NCBI RefSeq assembly: GCF_017301735.1
Contig: NZ_CP071090.1
Location: forward strand, 11,763,001 to 11,827,000
Length of the DNA stretch: 64,000 bases
Source: Pyxidicoccus parkwaysis
Lineage (GTDB): Bacteria; Myxococcota; Myxococcia; Myxococcales; Myxococcaceae
Direction of reading: 5' to 3'
Position 1 is the stretch's first letter, and every line of letters begins with the position of its first letter. The position numbers were made by a program, and so were the translations under genes. This document shows, one piece after another, positions 25,271 to 32,600 of the stretch. A model generated the notes under the pieces. It had not been told where the DNA came from. It searched no databases and saw nothing but the letters and a program-made list of their open reading frames with translations.

Positions 25271-27163
25271 ATGCGGCTCGTGAAACTCGGGCTTGCCAGC
25301 GTCAACACCACCGTGGGCGCCTTCAGCCGGAACACGGACAAGGCCCTGGACCTGGCGAGGAAGATGGCGGCGGACGGCGTGACGCTCGGAGTCTTCCAGG
25401 AGCAGCTCATCGCCGGTTACCCCGCTGAAGACATGGTGCAGTGGCAGGGCTTCGTGGACCGGCAGTGGCCGGAGCTGGAGCGATTCGCCCGCGAGACGGC
25501 GTCCCTGTCCACCGTGTTCATCGTCGGCGTGGGCATTGCCTTCCAGGGGCTGCGCCTCAACTGCGCGGCGGTGGTGGCGGGCGGGCGCGTGCTGGGCCTC
25601 GTGCCCAAGGAGAAGCTGCCCACCTACAGCGTGTTCTACGAGGCTCGCACGTTCGGCCGCGGCCAGCCGGGCATGGCCGAGGTGCACCGCGGCGTGCCCC
25701 TGGGCGACTACCTCTTCCAGTTCGACTTCGGCGTGGTGGCCCCGGAGGTGTGCGAGGACATCTGGAGCGCGGACGGCCCCATGCGCCGGCGCGCCTATTC
25801 CGGCGCGGAGTTGGTGGTGAACCTGTCCGCCTCTCCCTTCCGTCTGGGGTTCGTGGACACGCGGCGCGAGCTCATCGCCACGCGCGCGGCGGACCACCAG
25901 TGCACCATCGCCTACTGCAACGCGGTGGGCAGCAACGACGGCCTCATCTTCGACGGCGGCGGCTTCATCAACCAGAACGGCCGCCACGTCTGGGAGACGC
26001 CGCGCTTCCAGGAGGGCTGGTCCGCGGCCGTGGTGGACCTGGACCGCACCCTGCGGCTGCGCGGCGAGGCCACCACGTGGCGCGTGGACCGTGAGGCGTG
26101 GGTGGCCAACGGCGGCCAGCACGTGCCCGTGCTGGACTGCACCAGCGCGGTGCGCACCCGTCGCGAGGGGCTCACCTTCCCGGTGCCCCCGCACCGCAGC
26201 TTCTTCCTCCCCGGCCCGGACCAGCGCCGTCCCGCACGCGTGGCCCTCTGCGAGGACCTGCTCGACGCGCTCGCCCTGGGCGTGGGCGACTACTTCGAGA
26301 AGACGCGCGCCTTCAAGGTGCTGGGCATCGCCCTGTCCGGCGGGCGTGACTCGCTGCTGACGCTGCTCATCGCCCACCGCTACGCCAAGAAGGCCCGGCC
26401 CGAGGACCCGGGCTCGCTCCTGCGCGCCTTCTACATGCCCAGCCGCTATTCCAGCGACGCCACCAGCGACGCGGCCGAGACGATTGCCCGCGAGCTGGGC
26501 GTGCCCTTCCAAATCGTCTCCATCGACGAGGCCTTCGAGCGCGAGCGCGCCGTCGCGCAGAAGATGCTCGGCGACAAGCCCGTCACGCCGATTACGGAGC
26601 AGAACATCCAGGCCCGCCTGCGCGCCCAGCGCATGTGGAACTGGAGCAACTCGTGCGGCGGCCTGTTCCTCCAGACAGGCAACATGAGCGAGAAGTCGGT
26701 GGGCTACACCACCATCGGCGGCGACCTCATGGGCGCGCTGGCCGTCATCGCCAACGTCCCGAAGACGGTGGTGATGTACCTGCTCGACTACCTGCAGGAG
26801 ACGACGGGCTACGAGGGCATCCGCAAGGTGCTCGCCAAGCCGGCCGGCCCTGAATTGGCACACAACCAGGTGGGTGAGGAGGAGCTGATGCCCTTCCCCA
26901 TCCTCGATGCCTGCTTCTACCTGCACGCGGGCGAGAAGCTCACCCCCGCGGAGATGCTCCAGGCGCTCACCCCCATGTTCCCGGAGGTGGAGCAGGCGCG
27001 GCTCAAAAGCTACGTGGAGAAGTTCGTCCGCCTGTTCCAGCAGTCCATCTACAAATGGGTTCAGTCTCCGCTGTCGCTGCACATCGGCAACCTGGACCTG
27101 GACCGTGAGCGCGCGCTGCAGCTCCCCGTCGTCACGGCGACGGAGTGGATGCGCGACGGGTAG
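25271..27163 (+). CDS. nadE: Glutamine-dependent NAD+ synthetase
   Basis: 630 residues from ATG 25271 (the frame is open a little further but no better start is seen). The N-terminal nitrilase domain (about 1-290) releases ammonia from glutamine, with the Glu in FQEQLIAGYP, the Lys in VPKEKLPTYSVFYE and the Cys nucleophile in PEVCEDIW. The C-terminal synthetase domain (about 340-630) has the ATP PP-loop SGGRDSLLTLLIAHR (near 356) and the deamido-NAD contacts GNMSEKSVGYTTIGGDL. It makes NAD+ from nicotinic acid adenine dinucleotide in the final step of both de novo and salvage pathways. It is alone in its transcription unit, as far as seen. Confidence 0.95.
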   Translation: MRLVKLGLASVNTTVGAFSRNTDKALDLARKMAADGVTLGVFQEQLIAGYPAEDMVQWQGFVDRQWPELERFARETASLSTVFIVGVGIAFQGLRLNCAAVVAGGRVLGLVPKEKLPTYSVFYEARTFGRGQPGMAEVHRGVPLGDYLFQFDFGVVAPEVCEDIWSADGPMRRRAYSGAELVVNLSASPFRLGFVDTRRELIATRAADHQCTIAYCNAVGSNDGLIFDGGGFINQNGRHVWETPRFQEGWSAAVVDLDRTLRLRGEATTWRVDREAWVANGGQHVPVLDCTSAVRTRREGLTFPVPPHRSFFLPGPDQRRPARVALCEDLLDALALGVGDYFEKTRAFKVLGIALSGGRDSLLTLLIAHRYAKKARPEDPGSLLRAFYMPSRYSSDATSDAAETIARELGVPFQIVSIDEAFERERAVAQKMLGDKPVTPITEQNIQARLRAQRMWNWSNSCGGLFLQTGNMSEKSVGYTTIGGDLMGALAVIANVPKTVVMYLLDYLQETTGYEGIRKVLAKPAGPELAHNQVGEEELMPFPILDACFYLHAGEKLTPAEMLQALTPMFPEVEQARLKSYVEKFVRLFQQSIYKWVQSPLSLHIGNLDLDRERALQLPVVTATEWMRDG

Positions 27164-27315
27164 CGCGTCCGCGCAACCCCTGTAGCCTTCACGCCACGTT
27201 TGGCCGGCCGGCTCCCGGTCGGCCCCTCCAGCCTCGCGCGCGCCGTGTCCAGCGCCTTGCCGGATGTGCCTTCGCAAACAACCTTCATGTCAGCCACTCG
27301 ACGATGGAGGGTTGG

Positions 27316-28500
27316 ATGAAAGCGAAGATTCTGGCGGGCGCCGTCGCGGCGCTCATGTACGGCACGGCGGCCAGCGCCGCCGGCGGCGACTGCCCGCCTC
27401 CACGGGCCAGCGCTGACAGCGCCTCGCACGGGGTGATGCTGGCCCAAGCGCAGGACGAACAGCCCGTGCAGGGCGACGTCCAGGAGGAGGATACCGTCAT
27501 CGAGACGGAGCCCGCGCCCGGCGCGGCAGGCTCCGCGCAGGACCCTCTGCTCAATGAGGGCGTGGGCGGCAGCGGCACCGCGGGACAGCAGGACGTGAAT
27601 CAGCAGGGCGTGAATCAGCAGGACCTGGGTCAGCAGAACGAGGGCATCGGCGGCAGCGGGAAGCAGGGTGAGATGCTCCTGAAGTGCCAGCCGGTGAACC
27701 AGGGCACCGGCGGCAGCGGGGCCATCGAGGCTCCAGCACCGGCCCCGGCTCCGTCGCAGCAGGAGCTGACGCCACCGCCGTCGGAGCAACTGCCTCCGCC
27801 GTCATCCCAGGAGGTGACGCCGCCGTCGCAATCCGAGACGTACCCGCAGCAGAACGCCACCGGCGGTAGCGGCATCTCGCAGGCGCCTACGCCTCCTCCT
27901 GAGTACGCCCCCTCGGCGGCGGCCGCCGAGCCGATTCAGCCGCTCGAGACGGAGAAGAAGAAGGAGAAGAACGACATGCGCGGCCTGTCGCTGATGGTGG
28001 GCGGCGGTGTGGAGGGCTACACCGGAGCCCTGGCGCCGCAAATCAGCCCTGGCGCCACCGCGGGTGTGACGGCGGCCATCCGGCCCTCCAAGGTGTTCGG
28101 CGTCGAGCTGGGCTACAGCGGCGCGTTGAACAACGTCAAGGTCGGTGGCTCCTCAGAAGGCGTGACGTCCGGTCCGGACCTCGTCCGCAACGGCGGCACG
28201 GCCGTGGCGACGCTGGGCCTGATGGCCACCAGTTGGCAGCCGTACGTGCTGGGCGGCATCGGCATCAGCGACTACAACTTCCGCGGCGGCGAGGCGCTGG
28301 GCTACCGGGATGACACCGTGGGCAGCGTGCCCGCGGGCGTGGGCCTGCGCGGCGCCGTCGGTCACTTCACCGTGGACGCGCGCGCCAACTACAACTTCCT
28401 CTTCGACAAGGAGTTCGCCCCGGGTGTCGCGTCCGGCGGCGGCGACTTCGAGAATGGCGGCAGCTACCAGGGCACCGTGAGTGTTGGCGGTACCTTCTGA
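27316..28500 (+). CDS. Outer-membrane beta-barrel protein with Pro-rich linker and GGSG repeats
   Basis: 394 residues; ATG with GGAGG seven bases upstream. A signal peptide (AKILAGAVAALMYGTAASA) is followed by a low-complexity region (30-235) rich in Gln, Pro and Ser. In it the unit N-[EQA]-G-x-GGSG appears four times (NEGVGGSG, NEGIGGSG, NQGTGGSG, NATGGSG). A basic charge patch EKKKEKNDMRG leads to the C-terminal barrel (240-394) with GGGVEGYTGALAPQISPGA, alternating strands, and a final VSVGGTF with a C-terminal phenylalanine, as needed for BAM insertion. It resembles small OmpA-like or OprF-like 8-strand barrels; ligand unknown. Confidence 0.78.
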   Translation: MKAKILAGAVAALMYGTAASAAGGDCPPPRASADSASHGVMLAQAQDEQPVQGDVQEEDTVIETEPAPGAAGSAQDPLLNEGVGGSGTAGQQDVNQQGVNQQDLGQQNEGIGGSGKQGEMLLKCQPVNQGTGGSGAIEAPAPAPAPSQQELTPPPSEQLPPPSSQEVTPPSQSETYPQQNATGGSGISQAPTPPPEYAPSAAAAEPIQPLETEKKKEKNDMRGLSLMVGGGVEGYTGALAPQISPGATAGVTAAIRPSKVFGVELGYSGALNNVKVGGSSEGVTSGPDLVRNGGTAVATLGLMATSWQPYVLGGIGISDYNFRGGEALGYRDDTVGSVPAGVGLRGAVGHFTVDARANYNFLFDKEFAPGVASGGGDFENGGSYQGTVSVGGTF

Positions 28501-28537
28501 GCAGCCTGTCGTGGAAGTGGCATTCACGGGTTGAATG

Positions 28538-28577
28538 GGTGGCGCGGGGCTCGGAAATCAACGGGCTCCGCGCCACC
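28538..28577 (+). terminator. Hairpin after the barrel gene
   Basis: GGTGGCGCGG (28538-28547) pairs exactly with CCGCGCCACC (28568-28577) around a 20-base loop, 38 bases after the stop. No T-run follows, so termination may be factor-dependent. Confidence 0.45.
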
Positions 28578-28651
28578 GCGCATTTACGGTGCGGCGCGTG
28601 CGCGCCCCCCGCGTTAAGGTGTTCAACCCCCCGCTGTACCAGGAGAGGTGA

Positions 28652-28975
28652 ATGAGCCTGAAGGTGGAAGACGTGAAGGTGGGCACCGGCGCGGAGGCGA
28701 CGGCCGGCAAGTCGGTCACGGTGCACTACGTGGGGACGCTGACCAGCGGCTCCAAGTTCGACAGCAGCCGGGACCGGGGCGAGGGCTTCACCTTCCGGCT
28801 CGGCGCGGGTCAGGTCATCCAGGGCTGGGACAAGGGCGTCGCCGGCATGAAGGTGGGCGGTGTGCGCAAGCTCACCATTCCCCCGGAGATGGGCTACGGC
28901 TCGCGCGGCTTCCCTCCCGTCATCCCCCCCAACTCCACCCTCCTGTTCGAGGTGGAGCTGTTGGAAGTCCGCTAA
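28652..28975 (+). CDS. FKBP-type peptidyl-prolyl cis-trans isomerase
   Basis: 107 residues, the size of a single-domain FKBP; ATG with AGGAGA upstream. The core is clear: VTVHYVGTLTSGSKFDSS, GFTFRLGAGQVIQGWDKGVA, GGVRKLTIPPEMGYGSRG, IPPNSTLLFEVELLEV. Tyr, Phe, Asp, Val/Ile, Trp and Tyr of the FK506 pocket are all in place, so activity is expected. There is no signal peptide, so it acts in the cytoplasm on prolyl bonds of folding proteins. The thioredoxin gene starts 17 bases downstream and is probably co-transcribed, which makes a small protein-folding unit. Confidence 0.95.
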   Translation: MSLKVEDVKVGTGAEATAGKSVTVHYVGTLTSGSKFDSSRDRGEGFTFRLGAGQVIQGWDKGVAGMKVGGVRKLTIPPEMGYGSRGFPPVIPPNSTLLFEVELLEVR

Positions 28976-28992
28976 AGGAAACGAGGCGCATC

Positions 28993-29373
28993 ATGGCGGC
29001 GGTGGAAATCACGAAGGACAACTTCAAGGAGACGGTGGCCAAGGAAGGCATCGTCATCCTGGACTGGTGGGCGGCGTGGTGTGGCCCGTGTCGGGCCTTC
29101 GCGCCCACGTTCGAGGCGGCCTCCACGAAGCACCCGGACATCGTCTTCGGGAAGATTGATACGGACGCCCAGCCGGAGCTCTCCGGCGCGTTCGAGATTC
29201 GCTCAATCCCCACGCTGATGGTCTTCCGGGACGGCATCCTGCTCTTCGAGCAGGCCGGGGCGCTCCCGGCCGCCGCGCTGGAGGACCTGGTGAAGCAGGT
29301 GCGCGCGCTCGACATGGTGCAGGTGAAGAAGGAAGTCGAGGCGCGACGCGCCAGCGAGACGCCCCAGGCCTGA
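28993..29373 (+). CDS. trxA: Thioredoxin
   Basis: 126 residues; ATG with AAGGAAACGAGG upstream. The fold and active site are canonical: KEGIVILDWWAAWCGPCRAF with the redox pair WCGPC, then FGKIDTDAQPELSGAFEIRS and the cis-Pro motif SIPTLMVFRDG. A C-terminal tail of about 20 residues (VKKEVEARRASETPQA) is longer than E. coli TrxA. It should reduce disulphides in the cytoplasm with thioredoxin reductase, which is not in the window. Myxobacteria carry several thioredoxins, so the symbol is by type, not by orthology. It is 17 bases after the FKBP gene. Confidence 0.9.
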   Translation: MAAVEITKDNFKETVAKEGIVILDWWAAWCGPCRAFAPTFEAASTKHPDIVFGKIDTDAQPELSGAFEIRSIPTLMVFRDGILLFEQAGALPAAALEDLVKQVRALDMVQVKKEVEARRASETPQA

Positions 29374-29405
29374 GCCGGGGCGGCCCCGCGTGCACCACCG
29401 CGAGC

Positions 29406-29434
29406 CGGGCTCCCTCTTTTCGGGAGGGGGCCCG
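29406..29434. terminator. Hairpin between convergent genes
   Basis: CGGGCTCCCTC (29406-29416) pairs with GAGGGGGCCCG (29424-29434) over 11 bp with one G-T pair, around a TTTTCGG loop. It lies between the convergent thioredoxin and TIGR02265 genes. No T-run follows on either strand. Confidence 0.5.
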
Positions 29435-29459
29435 CCGGGCCGGCGGCGTGCGGGTGGGG

Positions 29460-30047
29460 CTACCAGCTGACGAGCAGCGTGAAGGACTGGTAGGGCGGCT
29501 CGCCTGACTCCAGCTCCACCTTGACGGTGAGCTCGGGGTTGGCTTTGAGCAGGCCGCTGAGCGTCATGCCGCGGCTCCACGCGGGGCCGAAGTACTCGTT
29601 CCGGAAGATGAGCCGCGCGGAGCGGTCCGAGACGCGCTCGTACTCCCGCTCGCCGAAGGTGGACGTGGCGCCGGCCATGCCCTGCGTGACGGACAGGCCC
29701 TCGTTCGGGTCCTTCCCCGCGACGGAGAGGACCATCTCCCCCACGGGCGCGGTGAAGATGCGGTTGGCCGCGTGGGCCGACAGGTGCCCCACCGCGTCGC
29801 CGTAGCTCATGCCCGTGTCGGCCAGCGCGGTAGCGCCTTCGTGCAGGAGCTGGAGGTACTCGCTCGCCGGACGGAAGGCCTGGGTGGAGCGGGAGGAGAT
29901 GCTCCGGGGCGGTGGCGTATCCGCGCCCAGGCGCTTTCCCGTCAGCTCGATGATGCTCTGCCGGAGACTCTGGACGAAGAGGTCCAGCACGGTGTCCTCG
30001 GGTCTGCACATCGCCAGGCGGGCCTGAAGCCACTGAGGAGAGTCCAT
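29460..30047 (-). CDS. TIGR02265/DUF2378-family myxobacterial protein
   Basis: 195 residues, a typical length for the family. Conserved features include RLAMCRPEDTVLDLFVQ, LQLLHEGATAL, the DAVGHLSAHAANRIF stretch, EREYERVSDRSARLIFRNEY and the WSRGMTLSGLLKANPELTV end. The family is found almost only in Myxococcales, in many copies per genome, and has no known function. It has no signal peptide. It is divergent from a hybrid kinase gene with 184 bases in between, in which I see no clear motif. Confidence 0.8.
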   Translation of the reverse strand: MDSPQWLQARLAMCRPEDTVLDLFVQSLRQSIIELTGKRLGADTPPPRSISSRSTQAFRPASEYLQLLHEGATALADTGMSYGDAVGHLSAHAANRIFTAPVGEMVLSVAGKDPNEGLSVTQGMAGATSTFGEREYERVSDRSARLIFRNEYFGPAWSRGMTLSGLLKANPELTVKVELESGEPPYQSFTLLVSW

Positions 30048-30231
30048 GCCGCTTATCTACTCCACCGCGCATGGGGCAGGGGAGCGGGCATTGGGGTGGG
30101 AATGCGGGAGGGAACGGGAGCGGCGAAAGGCGTGTTGAGGAGAAAGCGCTTCGGTGGGAGCGGGCCCTCGGGGCCTCGCTTCGCTGCTCCCTCTTCACGA
30201 CGCGGGCATGGGCCCGCAGATGGATTGAAAG

Positions 30232-31479
30232 GTGCCCTTCTCCCTGTCTCCGCTCTCCGCCCTCTCCTCCGAAGCCTTCTCCCAAGAGCCACTTCGTGCG
30301 CGCGTCCTCCTGGTGGATGACGTGCCGGCCAACCTGCTGGCCCTGAAGGCCATCCTGGAGCCGCTGGGCCAGGAGCTGGTGGCGGTCCGCTCGGGCGAGG
30401 AGGCACTGAGGGAGCTGCTGCGCGGCGACTTCGCGTGCATCCTGATGGACGTGCAGATGCCGGGGCTGGACGGCCTGGAGACGGCCCACCTCATCCGCGC
30501 CCGCGAGCGTACGCGGCACCTGCCCATCCTCTTCATCACCGCGCTCAGCCGCGAGGCGGCGTACGTCACGCGCGGCTACGCGCAGGGCGCGGTGGACTAC
30601 CTCCTCAAGCCGGTGGACCCGGACATCCTGCGCGCCAAGGTGCAGGTGTTCGTGGACCTGTACCTGCGCGGCGAAGAGGTGAAGCGGCAGGCGCTGGAGC
30701 TGGCGGAGCGGCGGCGCGCGGCGGAGGAACTGCAGCGCGCGGCGGAGCTGGAGCAGCAATTGGTGGGCATCGTCGGCCACGACATCCGCACGCCCTTGTC
30801 CGTCATCCTCACCACGGCGAAGGCGCAGCTGGGCACGCAGTCGCTGCCGCCCGCGCAGCGCAAGGCCTTCGAGCGCGTGGAGCGCGGCGGTGAGCGCATC
30901 CAGCAAATCGTGGACCTGCTGCTCGACTTCACGCGCGCCCGGCTGGGCGGAGGCATCCCCGTCGTCCCGCAGGCAGGGGACTTGAACGACTTGTGCATCC
31001 GCGTGGTGGACGAGCTGAACGTGACGCGGCCGGGCCGGGTCATCCAGTGCGACTTCGCGCGGGACAGCCTGCATGGCGCGTGGGATTTGCAGCGGCTGGC
31101 GCAGGTGTTGGCCAACCTGCTGGACAACGCGCTGAAGCACAGCCCGGAAGGGACGCCGGTGCGCCTGTCCACGTGGGAGAAGGGCGAAGGCGTCTTCCTC
31201 GAGGTGCGCAACGAGGGCGCTCCCATTCCGCCGGAGCTGCTGCCGCACCTGTTCGAGCCGTTCCGCCGGGGCGAGGGCTCCGAGGCGACGGCGCGCGAGA
31301 GCCTGGGGCTGGGGCTCTACATCGCCCGCAACATTGTCGAGGCGCACCGGGGCACGCTCAGCGCGCGCTCCTCGGAAGAGGAGGGCACGGTGTTCCGCGT
31401 CTGCCTGCCGCGCCGGCTGGACACGCGGCAGCCCTCGCCGTGCGAGGAGCCGCCGGACGCGTTGTCGATGAGCGCCTGA
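30232..31479 (+). CDS. Response regulator/histidine kinase hybrid (REC-HisKA-HATPase)
   Basis: 415 residues from a GTG with only a weak ribosome site. The order is REC first: VLLVDDVPANLLALKAIL, phospho-Asp in CILMDVQMPGLDGLE (near 73), LLKPVDPDILRAKV with the Lys. A helix (160-180) leads to HisKA with the H-box VGIVGHDIRTPLSVILTT (His near 183) and HATPase_c with NLLDNALKHSP, and GLGLYIARNIVEAHRG. It has no membrane segments, so it is a soluble kinase with an N-terminal receiver that takes phosphate from another kinase, a layout frequent in myxobacteria. No partner is adjacent. Confidence 0.9.
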   Translation: MPFSLSPLSALSSEAFSQEPLRARVLLVDDVPANLLALKAILEPLGQELVAVRSGEEALRELLRGDFACILMDVQMPGLDGLETAHLIRARERTRHLPILFITALSREAAYVTRGYAQGAVDYLLKPVDPDILRAKVQVFVDLYLRGEEVKRQALELAERRRAAEELQRAAELEQQLVGIVGHDIRTPLSVILTTAKAQLGTQSLPPAQRKAFERVERGGERIQQIVDLLLDFTRARLGGGIPVVPQAGDLNDLCIRVVDELNVTRPGRVIQCDFARDSLHGAWDLQRLAQVLANLLDNALKHSPEGTPVRLSTWEKGEGVFLEVRNEGAPIPPELLPHLFEPFRRGEGSEATARESLGLGLYIARNIVEAHRGTLSARSSEEEGTVFRVCLPRRLDTRQPSPCEEPPDALSMSA

Positions 31480-31544
31480 CGCCTGGGACGGCCCGTGAAG
31501 CCGCGCAACGCGGGCTGCTTCCTCCCGGCCGTAGACAGCGTTTC

Positions 31545-31589
31545 TCACCGTGCGACGTTGCGGGCGCCTCAGCCGTTGAGGCGCGCCTG
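31545..31589. repeat. Degenerate copy of the 3' end of the next gene
   Basis: These 45 bases match 31613-31657, the last 14 codons and stop of the lipoprotein gene, at 38 positions and lie exactly 68 bases from it. The copy reads Q-A-R-L-N-G-stop-G-A-R-N-V-A-R-stop against Q-A-H-L-N-G-G-G-V-C-T-V-A-R-stop in the gene. It is therefore an old partial tandem duplication that is decaying. Confidence 0.6.
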
Positions 31590-31612
31590 CGGCGGAGGAC
31601 GAGGCGTGTGCC

Positions 31613-32497
31613 TCACCGCGCGACGGTGCAGACGCCTCCGCCGTTGAGGTGTGCCTGGTCGACGATGCTCTGGGTGATGAACTCCTGGAGCGTCTTCACG
31701 TCGTACGCGCCCGGGAGGTAGACGACGGGCTTGCCGTCCGCGTCGCGCAACTCCTGGCCCTCGGCGTCACGCAGGTCCGTGAGTTGTTGGGACGCGAGCC
31801 GCTCCGGAGTGATGACGCCAGCTTCGGCGGTGGCGGCGATGGCGTCGAAGCGGAGCTTCACACCCTGGTGGGTGCCGAGCCTGTCGTAGAACATGTGCTC
31901 GGCGTGGATGGTGACCTCGGCCTCCGCCACGGAGGACTCGGGCACGATGATGCCCCGGGTGCCATCCACTCCGTTGATGCAGTCCTGCATGCGCGCGTCC
32001 ACGGGGAAGCCCATGCGGAAGGTGAGCACGCCCACGCCGGCCTTCACCGCGCGCCCCTCCACGAAGTAGCTGAAGCCGCGCTCGCGCATCATCGCCACGT
32101 CGTCCGCGGACACCTGGCCATCGGCCAGCTCTGTCTCCTCGCGGGGAGGGCTCAGCCGGAAGCCCACGTCCCAGCGGCCCGGAGGGAGTCCCTTCAGCTC
32201 CGTGAGAGGCACGTCGCCCTTCTGTACGTCCACGAGGACATGCCGGTGGCTCGTGTGGACCTCTCCCGAGACAGAGGTGAGGGTGAAGTCCCCCAGGGAC
32301 ACGAGGTAGCGGGTGAACTGGATGGACCAGCCATCCTCGAAGAGGGTGTCCGGCAGGCCTCGCTGGGTGCCGTCGCCGCCGCTCATCGTCACCTTCACGT
32401 CGCCCGTGGCCACGTTGTCGCAGGCCGCTCCCGCGAGCGCCCAGGCCACCAGCGCCGCTCGCCACCACCTCCCGGTGTGCTGCTGTCGTGCGTTCAT
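31613..32497 (-). CDS. Periplasmic lipoprotein of a TonB locus (MbnP-like, tentative)
   Basis: 294 residues from the ATG at 32497, chosen because it opens the signal peptide WRAALVAWALAGAAC with lipobox Cys. The mature part starts with a beta region: DGWSIQFTRYLVSLGDFTL, then HTSHRHVLVDV, KGLPPGRWDVGFRLSPP, and later VTIHAEHMFYDRLGTHQGVKLRFD with further histidines. The layout and the place beside a TonB receptor resemble the MbnP-like lipoproteins linked to copper handling, but this assignment is from memory and weak. A 17-bp box lies 15 bases upstream of the start, shared with the divergent receptor. The His-rich strands suggest a metal ligand. Confidence 0.62.
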   Translation of the reverse strand: MNARQQHTGRWWRAALVAWALAGAACDNVATGDVKVTMSGGDGTQRGLPDTLFEDGWSIQFTRYLVSLGDFTLTSVSGEVHTSHRHVLVDVQKGDVPLTELKGLPPGRWDVGFRLSPPREETELADGQVSADDVAMMRERGFSYFVEGRAVKAGVGVLTFRMGFPVDARMQDCINGVDGTRGIIVPESSVAEAEVTIHAEHMFYDRLGTHQGVKLRFDAIAATAEAGVITPERLASQQLTDLRDAEGQELRDADGKPVVYLPGAYDVKTLQEFITQSIVDQAHLNGGGVCTVAR

Positions 32498-32512
32498 GTT
32501 TCGTGGATGTAA

Positions 32513-32529
32513 ATGCAACTAAGTTGCAT
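32513..32529. promoter_or_regulatory. 17-bp inverted repeat box (ATGCAACT-A-AGTTGCAT)
   Basis: A perfect palindrome of 8-1-8 geometry in the 103-base gap between the lipoprotein (start 32497, minus) and the TonB receptor (start 32601, plus). It is 15 bases from one start and 71 from the other, so it could control both. The same motif returns at 55.1 and 56.6 kb. Its form is like a Fur-family operator, but its sequence is not that of any box I can name. Confidence 0.7.
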
Positions 32530-32600
32530 GTCAATCGCGGGTCGGGTTATCAGGGCGTGGCCGGTGCCTGGATGGGCGCTGGAGCGAGAGGTCATCACCC

